NCBI RefSeq assembly: GCF_015207985.1
Contig: NZ_JADEVV010000002.1
Coordinates: forward strand, 1 to 64,000
DNA from: Synechocystis salina LEGE 00031
GTDB taxonomy: Bacteria; Cyanobacteriota; Cyanobacteriia; Cyanobacteriales; Microcystaceae
DNA length: 64,000 nucleotides
Direction: 5' to 3'
The position numbers and the translations under genes were made by a program. The notes below the pieces were generated by a model. That model saw nothing but the letters and a program-made list of their open reading frames with translations, ran no database searches and had not been told where the DNA came from. Shown here one piece after another: positions 1 to 8,420 of this stretch. Position 1 is the stretch's first letter; each line of letters starts with the position of its first letter.

Positions 1-157
1 TGTCTCGTCTTCAGCTTCTTTCTTCCATTTTTCACTACCCGTTCACTTTCACAATAGATACAGTTCATTTTTTTCAACCTTATACTGCGTAACAATTCTA
101 GCTCTCACTCCCTAAGCAGACAATGCCCGACATACCGTAGAAAGTATTACCGATGCC

Positions 158-1978
158 TTGTTTACCCTTGACCATGACTTTCGATTTACCTATTTAAATC
201 AGAAGGCGGCGGAAATATTGGGTGGTACGGTTGAAGATTTACTTGGGGAAATTATCTGGCGAAAATGTAGTATTGGCTATCATAGCTCTTTTGCTGTATG
301 GTATCGCAGGGCTGCACAGACAGGACAAAAACTACATTTCGAAGAATATTTTCCCCCCGATGATAAGTGGCTCGAAGTGCGTATCTATCCATCTCCTGAT
401 GGCCTTTCCGTATATTTTTCAGATATTTCAGAGCGGCGAAAGGAACGTGAACAACTACGGTTACTAAATATCGCTGTGTCCAAGCTCAATGACATTATTC
501 TTATTACCGAAGCAGAGCCCCTGGATGAGCCGGGACCAAAAATTGTCTATGTCAACCCAGCTTTTGAAAAATTGACAGGGTACACATCGCAGGAGATCAT
601 TGGACGTAGTCCCAGATTATTACAAGGACCCCAAACAGACCCTGGGGAATTAAGCCGGATTAAGACAGCCCTGAAAAATAAAGATTCAGTCCGTGCACAG
701 CTTATCAACTACACAAAGACAGGCAAACAATATTGCATTGAACTTGAGATTATTCCCTTGCTAGATGACAAGATGCTCTGTACTCATTTGGTCTCAGTGC
801 AGCGTGATATTACTGCGCGAATACAAATGGAACAGAGGCTAAGGGAGTCGCAAAAACTGGAAGCTGTAGGGCATTTGACAGGTGGCGTGGCCCACGATTT
901 CAATAATTTATTAACGATTATCCTGGGTAACGCCGAAATGTTGTCAGAACTGGTGGCGGAGCCAAACCTACAAAGTATGGCGGAAATGACATTATCGGCC
1001 GCTAAACGTGGTGCCGAACTAACCCGCCATTTACTGGCCTTTGCCCGCCGCCAACCCCTTGACCCGAAAGTGATAAATATTAATCATTTAGTGGAGGCGA
1101 TGTGGGGGCTGATTCGTCGAGCCCTACCAGAAAATATTGAGCTTGAATTTGTCCCCGATCCTGATCTAGGCATTACAGAAATTGATGCTGGTGAACTGGA
1201 AACAGCATTGTTGAATCTGGTGGTCAATGCCCGTGATGCCATGCAAGATGGGGGTAAATTAACCATTGAGACCTCCACTGCTGTGCTGGATAGTGATTAC
1301 GCCGATCGCCACTCTGAAGTGATAACGGGCGAGTATGTCATGATTTGTGTTTCGGACACTGGCATTGGCATGGATGCAGATACAGTGAGCCATGCCTTTG
1401 AACCCTTCTTCACCACTAAAACGGTGGGCAAGGGCAGTGGCCTTGGTTTAAGCATGGTCTTTGGTTTTACCAAACAATCGGGTGGACATATAAAAATTTA
1501 TTCCGAACCCGGTGAAGGCACGGCAGTTAAACTCTACTTCCCGATGGTGAGAGGTGCCCAGCAAGTAAATTATCAACCAACCCAGGAATCATTACCGGAA
1601 GGTGGTCCGGAGCATATTTTGATTGCCGAGGACGACGATTTGGTACTGAAACACCTTGAAGCCCAGTTGCGCTCCCTAGGTTATCGAGTCACAGCCGTCA
1701 CATCCGGCCCCGATGCACTAAAAGTCTTGGGCAGCCATAACGATATCGAGCTTTTGCTTACCGACATAATTATGCCCGGTGGCATGAACGGGCGGGAATT
1801 AGCTGATCGTGCCAACGCAATGTATCCCAAACTCAAGATTTTATTTACCTCTGGCTACACCGATAACGCCATTGTTCATAACGGTCGCCTCGATCCGGGG
1901 GTGGAGCTGCTAAGTAAACCCTATAATCGTTTGGAGCTAGCAACTAAAGTGCGACAAGTGCTGAGCCAAAAACGTTAA
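158..1978 (+). CDS. Hybrid sensor histidine kinase with C-terminal receiver domain, 5' end doubtful
   Basis: Cytosolic two-component hybrid kinase of about 606 residues. A partial PAS domain (residues 1-90) is followed by a second PAS/PAC (about 103-225), a HisKA helix with phospho-acceptor His246 in 'GGVAHDFNN', an ATPase domain (N box around Asn357, G1 at Asp400 'DTGIG', G2 'GKGSGLGL' 424-431) and a receiver domain with Asp536 and Lys587. The second PAS has the 'GRSPRLLQG' segment where LOV domains carry 'GxNCRFLQ', so it lacks the flavin-binding Cys. There is no membrane segment. The start is uncertain: no ATG fits, the first start-like codon is TTG at 158, and the frame is open only back to a TAA at 113-115, although the codons before 158 still read like PAS sequence ('TVESITDALF'). 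The gene may be 5'-truncated or use a non-ATG start. An aldo/keto reductase follows within 35 bases. Confidence 0.8.
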   Translation: MFTLDHDFRFTYLNQKAAEILGGTVEDLLGEIIWRKCSIGYHSSFAVWYRRAAQTGQKLHFEEYFPPDDKWLEVRIYPSPDGLSVYFSDISERRKEREQLRLLNIAVSKLNDIILITEAEPLDEPGPKIVYVNPAFEKLTGYTSQEIIGRSPRLLQGPQTDPGELSRIKTALKNKDSVRAQLINYTKTGKQYCIELEIIPLLDDKMLCTHLVSVQRDITARIQMEQRLRESQKLEAVGHLTGGVAHDFNNLLTIILGNAEMLSELVAEPNLQSMAEMTLSAAKRGAELTRHLLAFARRQPLDPKVININHLVEAMWGLIRRALPENIELEFVPDPDLGITEIDAGELETALLNLVVNARDAMQDGGKLTIETSTAVLDSDYADRHSEVITGEYVMICVSDTGIGMDADTVSHAFEPFFTTKTVGKGSGLGLSMVFGFTKQSGGHIKIYSEPGEGTAVKLYFPMVRGAQQVNYQPTQESLPEGGPEHILIAEDDDLVLKHLEAQLRSLGYRVTAVTSGPDALKVLGSHNDIELLLTDIIMPGGMNGRELADRANAMYPKLKILFTSGYTDNAIVHNGRLDPGVELLSKPYNRLELATKVRQVLSQKR

Positions 1979-2011
1979 CTTTTGTTCAAATACCTGACTA
2001 GGATGAATTCA

Positions 2012-2968
2012 ATGAAATATTTCCATTTGAGCAATGGGGAGCAGATTCCTGCCCTAGGTCTGGGAACGTGGAAGTCGTCCCCCCAAGTGGTAGGTCAAGC
2101 CGTTGAGCAAGCTTTGGACTTGGGGTATCGCCACTTTGACTGTGCTGCTATCTATGGCAATGAGGCGGAAATTGGAGCCACTTTTGCCAATGCGTTCAAG
2201 AAGGGTTTGGTAAAGCGAGAGGATCTCTGGATCACTTCCAAGCTGTGGAGTAATGCCCATCATCCCGACGCGGTTTTACCTGCTCTCCAAAAAACTTTGC
2301 AGGATTTGGGTCTAGATTATTTGGATCTGTATCTAATCCATTGGCCGGTGGTCATTGAACCCGGTGTTGGGTTTCCTGAATCCGGTGATCAGTTATTGCC
2401 ATTTACCCAAGCTTCCCTAGAAGGAACCTGGCAAGCCTTAGAGAAAGCAGTTGATTTAGGACTCTGTCACCATATTGGGGTGTCTAATTTCAGCCTTAAA
2501 AAGTTAGAAATGCTCCTGTCCATGGCCCGTATTCGCCCCGCCGTCAATCAGGTGGAACTTCACCCCTATCTCCAGCAATCAGACTTACTGGCGTTTGCTG
2601 AATCCCAAAACATTTTACTCACGAGTTATTCTCCCCTGGGCTCTGGCGATCGCCCGGCGGCTTTTCAGAAGGAGGCAGAACCAAAATTACTAGCTGACCC
2701 AGTGATTGCTGCGATTGCGACTGAACAAGGATGCAGTGCAGCCCAAGTCCTTTTAGCCTGGGCAATTCAACGGGGAACTGTAACTATTCCGAAGTCGGTT
2801 AATCCTGAACGACTACTACAAAATTTGAAGGCGGCAGATATTACCCTCACTGATGCTCAAATGGCAAACATTGCGGCACTAGACTGTCATTATCGCTACG
2901 TCTCAGGGGAGTTTTGGACAATTTCAGGCAGCCCCTATACCTTAGAAAGTCTATGGGATGAAATCTAA
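2012..2968 (+). CDS. Aldo/keto reductase (NADPH-dependent, AKR3-like)
   Basis: Soluble NADPH-dependent carbonyl reductase of 318 residues. It carries the family opening 'IPALGLGTW' and a full catalytic tetrad at Asp43, Tyr48, Lys77 and His110 ('LIHWPV'), and the late motif 'IPKSVNPERL' that binds the NADPH phosphate. The closest protein I recall is the slr0942 product of Synechocystis PCC 6803, described as an AKR3G-type reductase of aldehydes and ketones. I chose the ATG at 2012 because the conserved sequence begins at 'MKYFHLSNGEQIPALG'; an in-frame ATG at 2003 is also possible. It lies 33 bases after the histidine kinase and 25 bases before a ferredoxin gene on the same strand, so a short operon is plausible. 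The natural substrate cannot be read from the sequence. Confidence 0.9.
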   Translation: MKYFHLSNGEQIPALGLGTWKSSPQVVGQAVEQALDLGYRHFDCAAIYGNEAEIGATFANAFKKGLVKREDLWITSKLWSNAHHPDAVLPALQKTLQDLGLDYLDLYLIHWPVVIEPGVGFPESGDQLLPFTQASLEGTWQALEKAVDLGLCHHIGVSNFSLKKLEMLLSMARIRPAVNQVELHPYLQQSDLLAFAESQNILLTSYSPLGSGDRPAAFQKEAEPKLLADPVIAAIATEQGCSAAQVLLAWAIQRGTVTIPKSVNPERLLQNLKAADITLTDAQMANIAALDCHYRYVSGEFWTISGSPYTLESLWDEI

Positions 2969-2993
2969 ACTTTGTTTTGAATTATAGAAAACC

Positions 2994-3281
2994 ATGCCGA
3001 GCATTACTGTCCAAGGAAAAATCATTAACTGTCAGAGGGGAACTAATCTCCGGCAGGTGTTACTGAAAAACCAAATTCCCGTCCATAACGGCAATGCCAA
3101 AATCATAAATTGCCAGGGTTTGGGAACCTGTGGAACTTGTGCGGTGGCGATCAAGGGCGAGGTTTCGACATTGGGTTGGCAGGAACAGACCCGTTTATCC
3201 CTGCCTCCCCATGGCCCCGAAACGACTCGGCGGCTGGCCTGCCTGTCAGGTCAAAGTCTTGGGCAACCTGACAGTGACTAA
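2994..3281 (+). CDS. Small plant-type [2Fe-2S] ferredoxin-like protein
   Basis: A 95-residue protein with the plant-type ferredoxin cysteine pattern: Cys40-x5-Cys46-x2-Cys49 in 'CQGLGTCGTC', and a distant Cys83 in 'RRLACLSG'. The beta-grasp opening 'ITVQGKIINCQRGTNLRQVL' resembles the chlorosome/CDP-6-deoxy-type ferredoxins rather than photosynthetic PetF, which has x4 in the first interval. An extra Cys13 is unlikely to be a ligand. It probably carries electrons in the cytosol, but the partner is unknown; the aldo/keto reductase just upstream uses NADPH directly and needs no ferredoxin. It sits 25 bases after that reductase and about 190 bases before the aldolase gene, in the same direction. 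Confidence 0.85.
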   Translation: MPSITVQGKIINCQRGTNLRQVLLKNQIPVHNGNAKIINCQGLGTCGTCAVAIKGEVSTLGWQEQTRLSLPPHGPETTRRLACLSGQSLGQPDSD

Positions 3282-3472
3282 ATTTGATGGTTTCTGGGGC
3301 CAAGGCGATCGTCTTAATTACTAGGTGATAACTGGCGATCGCCGTCAATATTATTTTTTTGCTATCTTTGCTGTCTCTGATTTTTGCTCGTCCGTATGTT
3401 GCTATCTTAATTTTTTCATCATTTCAATTCATTAAAATATTACAGAAACTTACCCCAAAGGAAGGAAGCGTG

Positions 3473-4372
3473 ATGATTCTCGAACTGAACCAGGAACAAC
3501 TGGAAAAAATGAAATCCCATCCTGGCTTCATTGCCGCCTTAGACCAAAGTGGAGGTAGCACACCGGGCGCATTGGCCGATTACGGAATCGAACAGGATAC
3601 CTACTCTGGTGACGACGAGATGTTCGCGCTGGTGCATCAAATGCGGACCCGCATTATGACTAGTCCCGGCTTCAGCGGCGATCGGATTTTGGCGGCGATT
3701 CTGTTCGAGGACACCATGGACCGGGAAGTTGAGGGAGAGCCCACTGTCAACTACCTTTGGAAGCAGAAGCAAATCGTCCCCATTCTGAAAGTCGACAAGG
3801 GACTAGCCGAAGAGAAGGACGGAGTCCAGTTGATGAAGCCCATACCCCAGCTTGACGATCTGCTAATGAAAGCCAAGAAAAAAGGCATCTTCGGCACCAA
3901 AATGCGGTCGTTTATCAAACATGCCAATGGGACCGGTATCGAGGCGATCGTGAACCAGCAATTCGAGCTAGCCCAGCAAATGATTGCCGCCGGACTGGTG
4001 CCAATCATTGAGCCAGAGGTGGACATTCACTGCCCAGAGAAGGCTATGGCAGAAACACTACTCAAAGCTGCCATTCTGAAGCATCTTGAACAATTGTCCA
4101 AAGAACAGTGGGTGATGCTCAAACTTACCCTGCCGGAGCAAGACAACCTTTATAGCGATTGCATTGAACATTCCAGTGTTTTGAGAGTGGTTGCTTTGTC
4201 TGGTGGCTACTCCCAAATGGAAGCCAATGAACGCCTGGGTAGGAATCACGGTGTCATAGCAAGCTTTTCCCGCGCCTTGACTGAAGGGCTGACCGCCCAG
4301 CAAACCGATGGCGAGTTCAACACCATGTTGGATGAATCCATTCAAAGGATCTATCAGGCATCACTCACATAA
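3473..4372 (+). CDS. fda: Fructose-bisphosphate aldolase, class I
   Basis: Cytosolic class I (Schiff-base) fructose-1,6-bisphosphate aldolase of 299 residues, of the short bacterial type. It cleaves fructose 1,6-bisphosphate to dihydroxyacetone phosphate and glyceraldehyde 3-phosphate, or runs in reverse in the Calvin cycle and gluconeogenesis. The family opening '[13 protein letters not shown]', the phosphate and substrate loop 'LKVDKG' and the Schiff-base lysine, most likely Lys217 in 'WVMLKLTLP', are all present, and so is the C-terminal 'LSGGYS' phosphate loop. I chose the ATG at 3473, preceded by a GGAAGGA purine run at about 3461; a GTG directly before it is an alternative. The longer reading frame that opens upstream is AT-rich leader without conserved sequence. 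Cyanobacteria usually carry a class II enzyme as the main aldolase; that gene is not in this window. The homologue I recall is slr0943. Confidence 0.93.
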   Translation: MILELNQEQLEKMKSHPGFIAALDQSGGSTPGALADYGIEQDTYSGDDEMFALVHQMRTRIMTSPGFSGDRILAAILFEDTMDREVEGEPTVNYLWKQKQIVPILKVDKGLAEEKDGVQLMKPIPQLDDLLMKAKKKGIFGTKMRSFIKHANGTGIEAIVNQQFELAQQMIAAGLVPIIEPEVDIHCPEKAMAETLLKAAILKHLEQLSKEQWVMLKLTLPEQDNLYSDCIEHSSVLRVVALSGGYSQMEANERLGRNHGVIASFSRALTEGLTAQQTDGEFNTMLDESIQRIYQASLT

Positions 4373-4476
4373 TCTGTGGTAGGGAAAAATTTCATACTTT
4401 TAAGGGGCGCCCAAATTAAAGCACAGTAAAACTTGCCCCTGCCGTCCTCCCGTCTAACTTTGCCCATTTACGTTAA

Positions 4477-5115
4477 CTGATCTGCAAACTTTTGTATCAA
4501 CTCACAAATCTCTCCAAGGAACAGGGTAAACCTCTCTGGATGAAACTAGAAGCAGTCCTGCTGTACATGAGTGGTATGTCAATGAATGCTAAGGCAAAAC
4601 TATTGGGAGTTTCCACTCAGTCAGTGCTCAACTAGGTTAGAGATTTTGGTGAAGCAAACTATGAAAAACCAGCCCCAGACTCAGCCATGGTGGTGGAATT
4701 AGACAAACTGTGGCATTTTCTCCAGATGAAAAAACAAGTTATGGATCTGGAAAGCATATGACCGTCTTACTGGGAGACTCATCGACTGGGAACTGGGAAA
4801 TCTTGATAGTCAAACCCTAGGTCGTTTGCTGGAGAGACTGGCAAAGTGGAAAGTGACGGTGTACTGCACCGATGACTGGAAGCCTTCTCAACAACTGCTG
4901 GATGAACATCCTGATGCGTTCCATGTGATTAGGAAAAGGGAAATCGTCGGGATTGAGAGAAACAACTCAGATAATCGCCATTGGTTTGCCGCCGGATTAA
5001 GGTTGTCTCCAAGTCAGCCGGCATGGTTGATATTACCATGGCAATATTTGCTAAATTCAGGGTCAATGACAGCATAGAATTGTTACGTAACTGGCGGCTT
5101 TCATTACTTGCTTGA
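4477..5115 (+). pseudogene. IS1-family transposase remnant (InsB-like), disrupted
   Basis: The region reads as an IS1-family transposase only if three frames are joined. From about 4489 it gives 'KEQGKPLWMKLEAVLL' and 'LLGVSTQSVLN', then a TAG at 4633-4635 where a Trp codon is expected, then 'VRDFGEANYEKPAPDSA' and 'VELDKLWHFL'. Near 4738 the frame moves by one to 'WIWKAYDRLTGRLIDWELG', 'VTVYCTDDWKPSQQLL' and 'IERNNSDNRHWFA'. Near 5000 it moves again to 'VSKSAGMVDITMAIF' and ends at the TGA at 5113-5115. The Asp of ELD, the Asp of CTDDW and the Glu of IER match the IS1 DDE triad. The N-terminal zinc-ribbon half is missing and I saw no terminal inverted repeats, so this is an old, immobile relic. 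It lies between the aldolase gene and the corA end. Confidence 0.85.
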
Positions 5116-5441
5116 AACTCTCTTCTTTTTATATCCAGAATTAATCCTAGATGCAAATATTTAAAGTACTCTAAACTTCTCACTTCTAGGAACAAGTCTC
5201 TGTAGGCTCAGCAATATTTGTCTATCAATGACTTTACAGGGGGCTACCATATGCTACCTCTAGCTTTCAGCTTTTTTTTCTATTCTATCTTCCCTTTTCT
5301 GATAGAAGAGCGATAGCTTGACCACAAATTATGAGCGGGTCAGAACATATCATCGAGCCGAGTCACAATCCGTTTAAAGACCTCTTGGCAATACCCTCAA
5401 GTTTCCTTCAAACAATCAAAATATGCTTGATAATTACCAAG
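5116..5441. other. Gene-free stretch between the IS1 relic and corA
   Basis: AT-rich spacer in which I see no conserved reading frame, RNA gene or clear terminator. A short plus-strand open frame runs through its right half into the antisense of corA and looks accidental. It may hold decayed sequence of the insertion element or of its former target. Confidence 0.5.
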
Positions 5442-6605
5442 CTACTTTTCCCCCAAATCATAGGAGGGACTAAGCCAACCCTTGCGCCAGAAGAAATAGA
5501 GGGAGCCTCCGGCAATTAAAATCATCACTATCCAGGTAATATAGTAGCCCCAAGGACTATTTAGTTCTGGCATGTATTTGAAGTTCATGCCGTAAACCCC
5601 AGCAATAAAAGTTAGGGGAATGAAAATAGTAGAAATAACAGTCAAAAACTTCATTACCTCATTCATTTTATTACTCATGGCAGTCATATAAACCTCCATT
5701 AAACTCGAAGCTAATTCCCGGTAAGCCTCAATAATATCTAACACTTGAATAATGTGGTCGTAGCAATCTCTAAAATAAATTCTTACGTCTGCTGTTACGA
5801 TGGAATTGGTGGTGTCCCTGAGCAGCACATTCATCACATGGCGCAGGGGCCAAATTAACCTTCTCAGGGCCAACAGTTCCCGACGAATATGGTAAATTTC
5901 CTCCATCAATGAACTATTAGGATTACGAATAATGGTATCTTCTAGGGCTTCAATGCGTTCTTCATAGTCTTCTAAGAGGGGAAAATATTCATCAATTAAC
6001 ATGTCAATTAACAAATAACAGAGGTAATCCGCCCCCTGTTGGCACACTTTTCCCTGGTTGGTACGAATTCTTTCCCGCAATGGATTAAAACAATCAATAA
6101 TATGGCCTTCCTGGAAAGTTAACAGGTAACGTTTGCCCAACACAAAACTGACCTGCTCACTCTCAAATCCATCTTCTTCCCGGTTGGGGCGTACCCGATG
6201 GGCAATCACCATGACATGGTCGTTATAATCTTCCACCTTGGCCCGTTGGGGCACGTTAACAATATCTTCCAACAGCAGAGGGTGTAACTTAAAAATTTCC
6301 CCTACTTCCTTAAGCACCTCTTCACTACCCAAACCTTCAATGTCCATCCAGGAAACGGTGTTGGTGCCTAGGTAGGGCCTGAGGGCGTTGGGACTGATAT
6401 CGGATTTGCGGACAGCATGGTTGGGGCTATAGTCCACTAAGACTATGCGAGAAGGGGGCGCATCGGGTTCGATGCTGAGGGTCCCTGGTTCACTGCCCGG
6501 TTCATCGTAAAAATAGTCGAAATAGTCTTCCTCTTCCTCTGCTTCTGGGGGGCGGCGCAGTTGGCGCAGGAGAAAATCCTCAATGCCAGTTTGGGTTTGG
6601 GGCAT
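5442..6605 (-). CDS. corA: CorA-type magnesium/cobalt transporter
   Basis: Inner-membrane divalent cation channel of the CorA family, 387 residues. The long soluble N-terminal funnel domain has the typical 'WMDIEGLGSEEVL' and 'LLLEDIVN' strands and a long stalk helix with 'ALEDTIIRNPN'. Two membrane helices close the C-terminus, and the signature 'YGMN' filter lies at the end of the first one ('AGVYGMNFKYMPEL'). The N-terminal 50 residues are acidic ('EAEEEEDYFDYFYDE'), which is common in cyanobacterial homologues and could lie near the metal-sensing interface. It is the last gene of a minus-strand run lysA, diadenylate cyclase, uppS, corA, with 115 bases between uppS and corA, so it may have its own promoter. 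Mg versus Co preference cannot be read from sequence. Confidence 0.95.
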   Translation of the reverse strand: MPQTQTGIEDFLLRQLRRPPEAEEEEDYFDYFYDEPGSEPGTLSIEPDAPPSRIVLVDYSPNHAVRKSDISPNALRPYLGTNTVSWMDIEGLGSEEVLKEVGEIFKLHPLLLEDIVNVPQRAKVEDYNDHVMVIAHRVRPNREEDGFESEQVSFVLGKRYLLTFQEGHIIDCFNPLRERIRTNQGKVCQQGADYLCYLLIDMLIDEYFPLLEDYEERIEALEDTIIRNPNSSLMEEIYHIRRELLALRRLIWPLRHVMNVLLRDTTNSIVTADVRIYFRDCYDHIIQVLDIIEAYRELASSLMEVYMTAMSNKMNEVMKFLTVISTIFIPLTFIAGVYGMNFKYMPELNSPWGYYITWIVMILIAGGSLYFFWRKGWLSPSYDLGEK

Positions 6606-6720
6606 GGCAAATGCTCAGGAAAACTAGTTGATTTTATCGCAGGCTGTTTAAAGTTTGTTTAAACTGCGGTTCTTTGGCGATGGGGATTTGGGCATAAATT
6701 CCGACAATGTCGGGCTGGCC

Positions 6721-7470
6721 CTAAACTTTACCAAAACGACGTTGCCTTTGTTGATAGTCCCGCAGGGCTAAATGGAACGCTTGGCGGTCAAAGTCGGGCC
6801 AGAGAGTGGAGGTGACATAAATTTCCGCGTAGGCCATTTGCCAGAGCAAAAAGTTGCTGATTCTCAATTCTCCACTGGTGCGGATCAAGAGGTCGGGATG
6901 GGATAAACCTTCAGTATAGAGATATTTTTCCACCACCCCTTCATCGATGGTTTCTGGGTCTAACTTCCCCCCTTGCACTTCCCTGGCGATCGCCTGGCAG
7001 ACATGGACAATTTCTTGGCGGCCGCCGTAGTTGGTGGCCACGGTGAAGCGGATTCCCGTATTATTTTTCGTATCTTCCATGGAGCGGGCAATTTCATCCT
7101 GGAGGGAACGTGGCAGGGAAGTAAGATTACCCACAAAGCGGATACGGACATTTTCCGCCATCATTTCCTTCAATTCCCGCCGTAGCACCCGCTCAAACAG
7201 GGTCATCAAAAATTCCACTTCTTCCAAGGGACGGCCCCAATTTTCGGTGGAAAAAGCATAGGCCGTCAGGGCAGAAATGCCCCAATCGTCGCAACAACGT
7301 AACAAATTCTTCAGGGAGTCCACCCCCCGCTGGTGGCCCATAATCCTTGGCATTCCCCTTTGCTTTGCCCAGCGGCCATTCCCATCCATGATGACCGCCA
7401 CATGTTGGGGTAACCGTTGCTTGTCCAAATCCGGCGGTAATGTTTCTAAGATGACAGGTTTAATAGTCAT
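6721..7470 (-). CDS. uppS: Undecaprenyl diphosphate synthase (cis-prenyltransferase)
   Basis: Synthesises undecaprenyl diphosphate from farnesyl diphosphate and isopentenyl diphosphate, supplying the lipid carrier for peptidoglycan and surface glycans. The protein has 249 residues and all family motifs: '[16 protein letters not shown]' with catalytic Asp29, '[15 protein letters not shown]' and the diphosphate-binding '[18 protein letters not shown]'. I chose the ATG at 7470 because its first bases form an ATGA overlap with the stop of the diadenylate cyclase gene, a sign of translational coupling. The frame stays open upstream inside that gene but without conserved sequence. It is cytosolic or peripheral on the membrane. 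Confidence 0.96.
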   Translation of the reverse strand: MTIKPVILETLPPDLDKQRLPQHVAVIMDGNGRWAKQRGMPRIMGHQRGVDSLKNLLRCCDDWGISALTAYAFSTENWGRPLEEVEFLMTLFERVLRRELKEMMAENVRIRFVGNLTSLPRSLQDEIARSMEDTKNNTGIRFTVATNYGGRQEIVHVCQAIAREVQGGKLDPETIDEGVVEKYLYTEGLSHPDLLIRTSGELRISNFLLWQMAYAEIYVTSTLWPDFDRQAFHLALRDYQQRQRRFGKV

Positions 7471-8378
7471 TTTTTGTCGTTTTGGGCAGTTGAGGAAGGC
7501 AGCCAAAGCAAACGTCTGAGTATTCCCCAACTTTGGTTACTCAGGCTACGGCTCAGGCGGCTGAGTTGGGGGGTAACGGACTCCCGCTCCGTGGGGGGGG
7601 CATATTCAGTTTCGAGCAATTCCTTTAGTTTACTGCTAGTCAGGGGACGGTTGAGATTTCCCCCCTGGGCCAAGGTAATGGAGCCAGTTTCCTCGGAAAC
7701 GACAATACAAAGACAATTTTCACTTTTTTCGGTGATGCCCATGGCGGCCCGGTGCCTGGTGCCCAACTGCCGAGAAGCACTGCGTTCTGAGAGCGGCAAA
7801 ATCACCCCGGCGGACACTAAACGGGAGCCCCGGATAAAAATGGCTCCATCGTGGAGCAAGGTTTTTGGCTGAAAAATGGTTTGCAACAATTCCTTGGACA
7901 ATTTACTGTCAATGGCTACCCCCCGATTGAGAAAAATACGGCTGTCTAAAATTCCTTGGGCTTCCATCACCATCAGAGCCCCAATCCGATTTTGGGACAG
8001 TTCCTTGACGGCATCGACAATTTCGTCAATGGCATCGGTGCTGGGGGGGCTAGAACTCCGCCGCCGCAATAATTCTAAAAATCTCCCCTGGCCAAGCAGT
8101 TCTAAAAATCGCCTCAGTTCTGCCTGGAAGATTACGGCTAGGGCCACCGCTGTGCCCAAGACAAATTTTTCCAGCACAAACTTCAACAATTCTAAATGGA
8201 GGCGATCGCTCACCACCTGGGCCACCATCAGCACCAACAGCCCCCTCATAATCCATAGGGTTTGATTTTCACCAAAGACCCGGCTTAGCAGGTAAAACAA
8301 ACCGATGACTAAGCCAAGATCGAGGGCGCCATGGAGGAGGGGGAGTAGGGAGACAAAATCCGGGGGAAAGCCCGACAT
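7467..8378 (-). CDS. cdaA: Membrane diadenylate cyclase, CdaA type
   Basis: Makes the second messenger cyclic di-AMP from two ATP. The 303-residue protein has three N-terminal membrane helices (about 14-33, 41-57 and 72-86), a short linker, and a DAC domain with both catalytic signatures: 'DGA' at 177-179 and 'RHR' at 208-210 ('[10 protein letters not shown]'). A basic tail of about 50 residues follows the domain. It is 42 bases downstream of lysA and overlaps uppS by four bases (ATGA), so the three genes probably share a transcript. In Firmicutes cdaA is usually coupled to cdaR and glmM; here it is coupled to diaminopimelate and undecaprenyl synthesis instead, which also ties c-di-AMP to wall precursor supply. 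No CdaR-like gene is adjacent. Confidence 0.93.
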   Translation of the reverse strand: MSGFPPDFVSLLPLLHGALDLGLVIGLFYLLSRVFGENQTLWIMRGLLVLMVAQVVSDRLHLELLKFVLEKFVLGTAVALAVIFQAELRRFLELLGQGRFLELLRRRSSSPPSTDAIDEIVDAVKELSQNRIGALMVMEAQGILDSRIFLNRGVAIDSKLSKELLQTIFQPKTLLHDGAIFIRGSRLVSAGVILPLSERSASRQLGTRHRAAMGITEKSENCLCIVVSEETGSITLAQGGNLNRPLTSSKLKELLETEYAPPTERESVTPQLSRLSRSLSNQSWGILRRLLWLPSSTAQNDKK

Positions 8379-8420
8379 GGGTAAGGGGAGATGGTCGTTA
8401 GGGTGGGGGTGGGGAGAAAT

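Noticed and set aside
5331-5519. 62-codon frame at the corA 3' end
   Set aside because: Half of it is antisense to corA and the rest has no similarity to known protein.
7474-8265. Two plus-strand frames of about 130 codons opposite the diadenylate cyclase gene
   Set aside because: They are antisense to a strongly conserved gene and show no protein motif or start signal.
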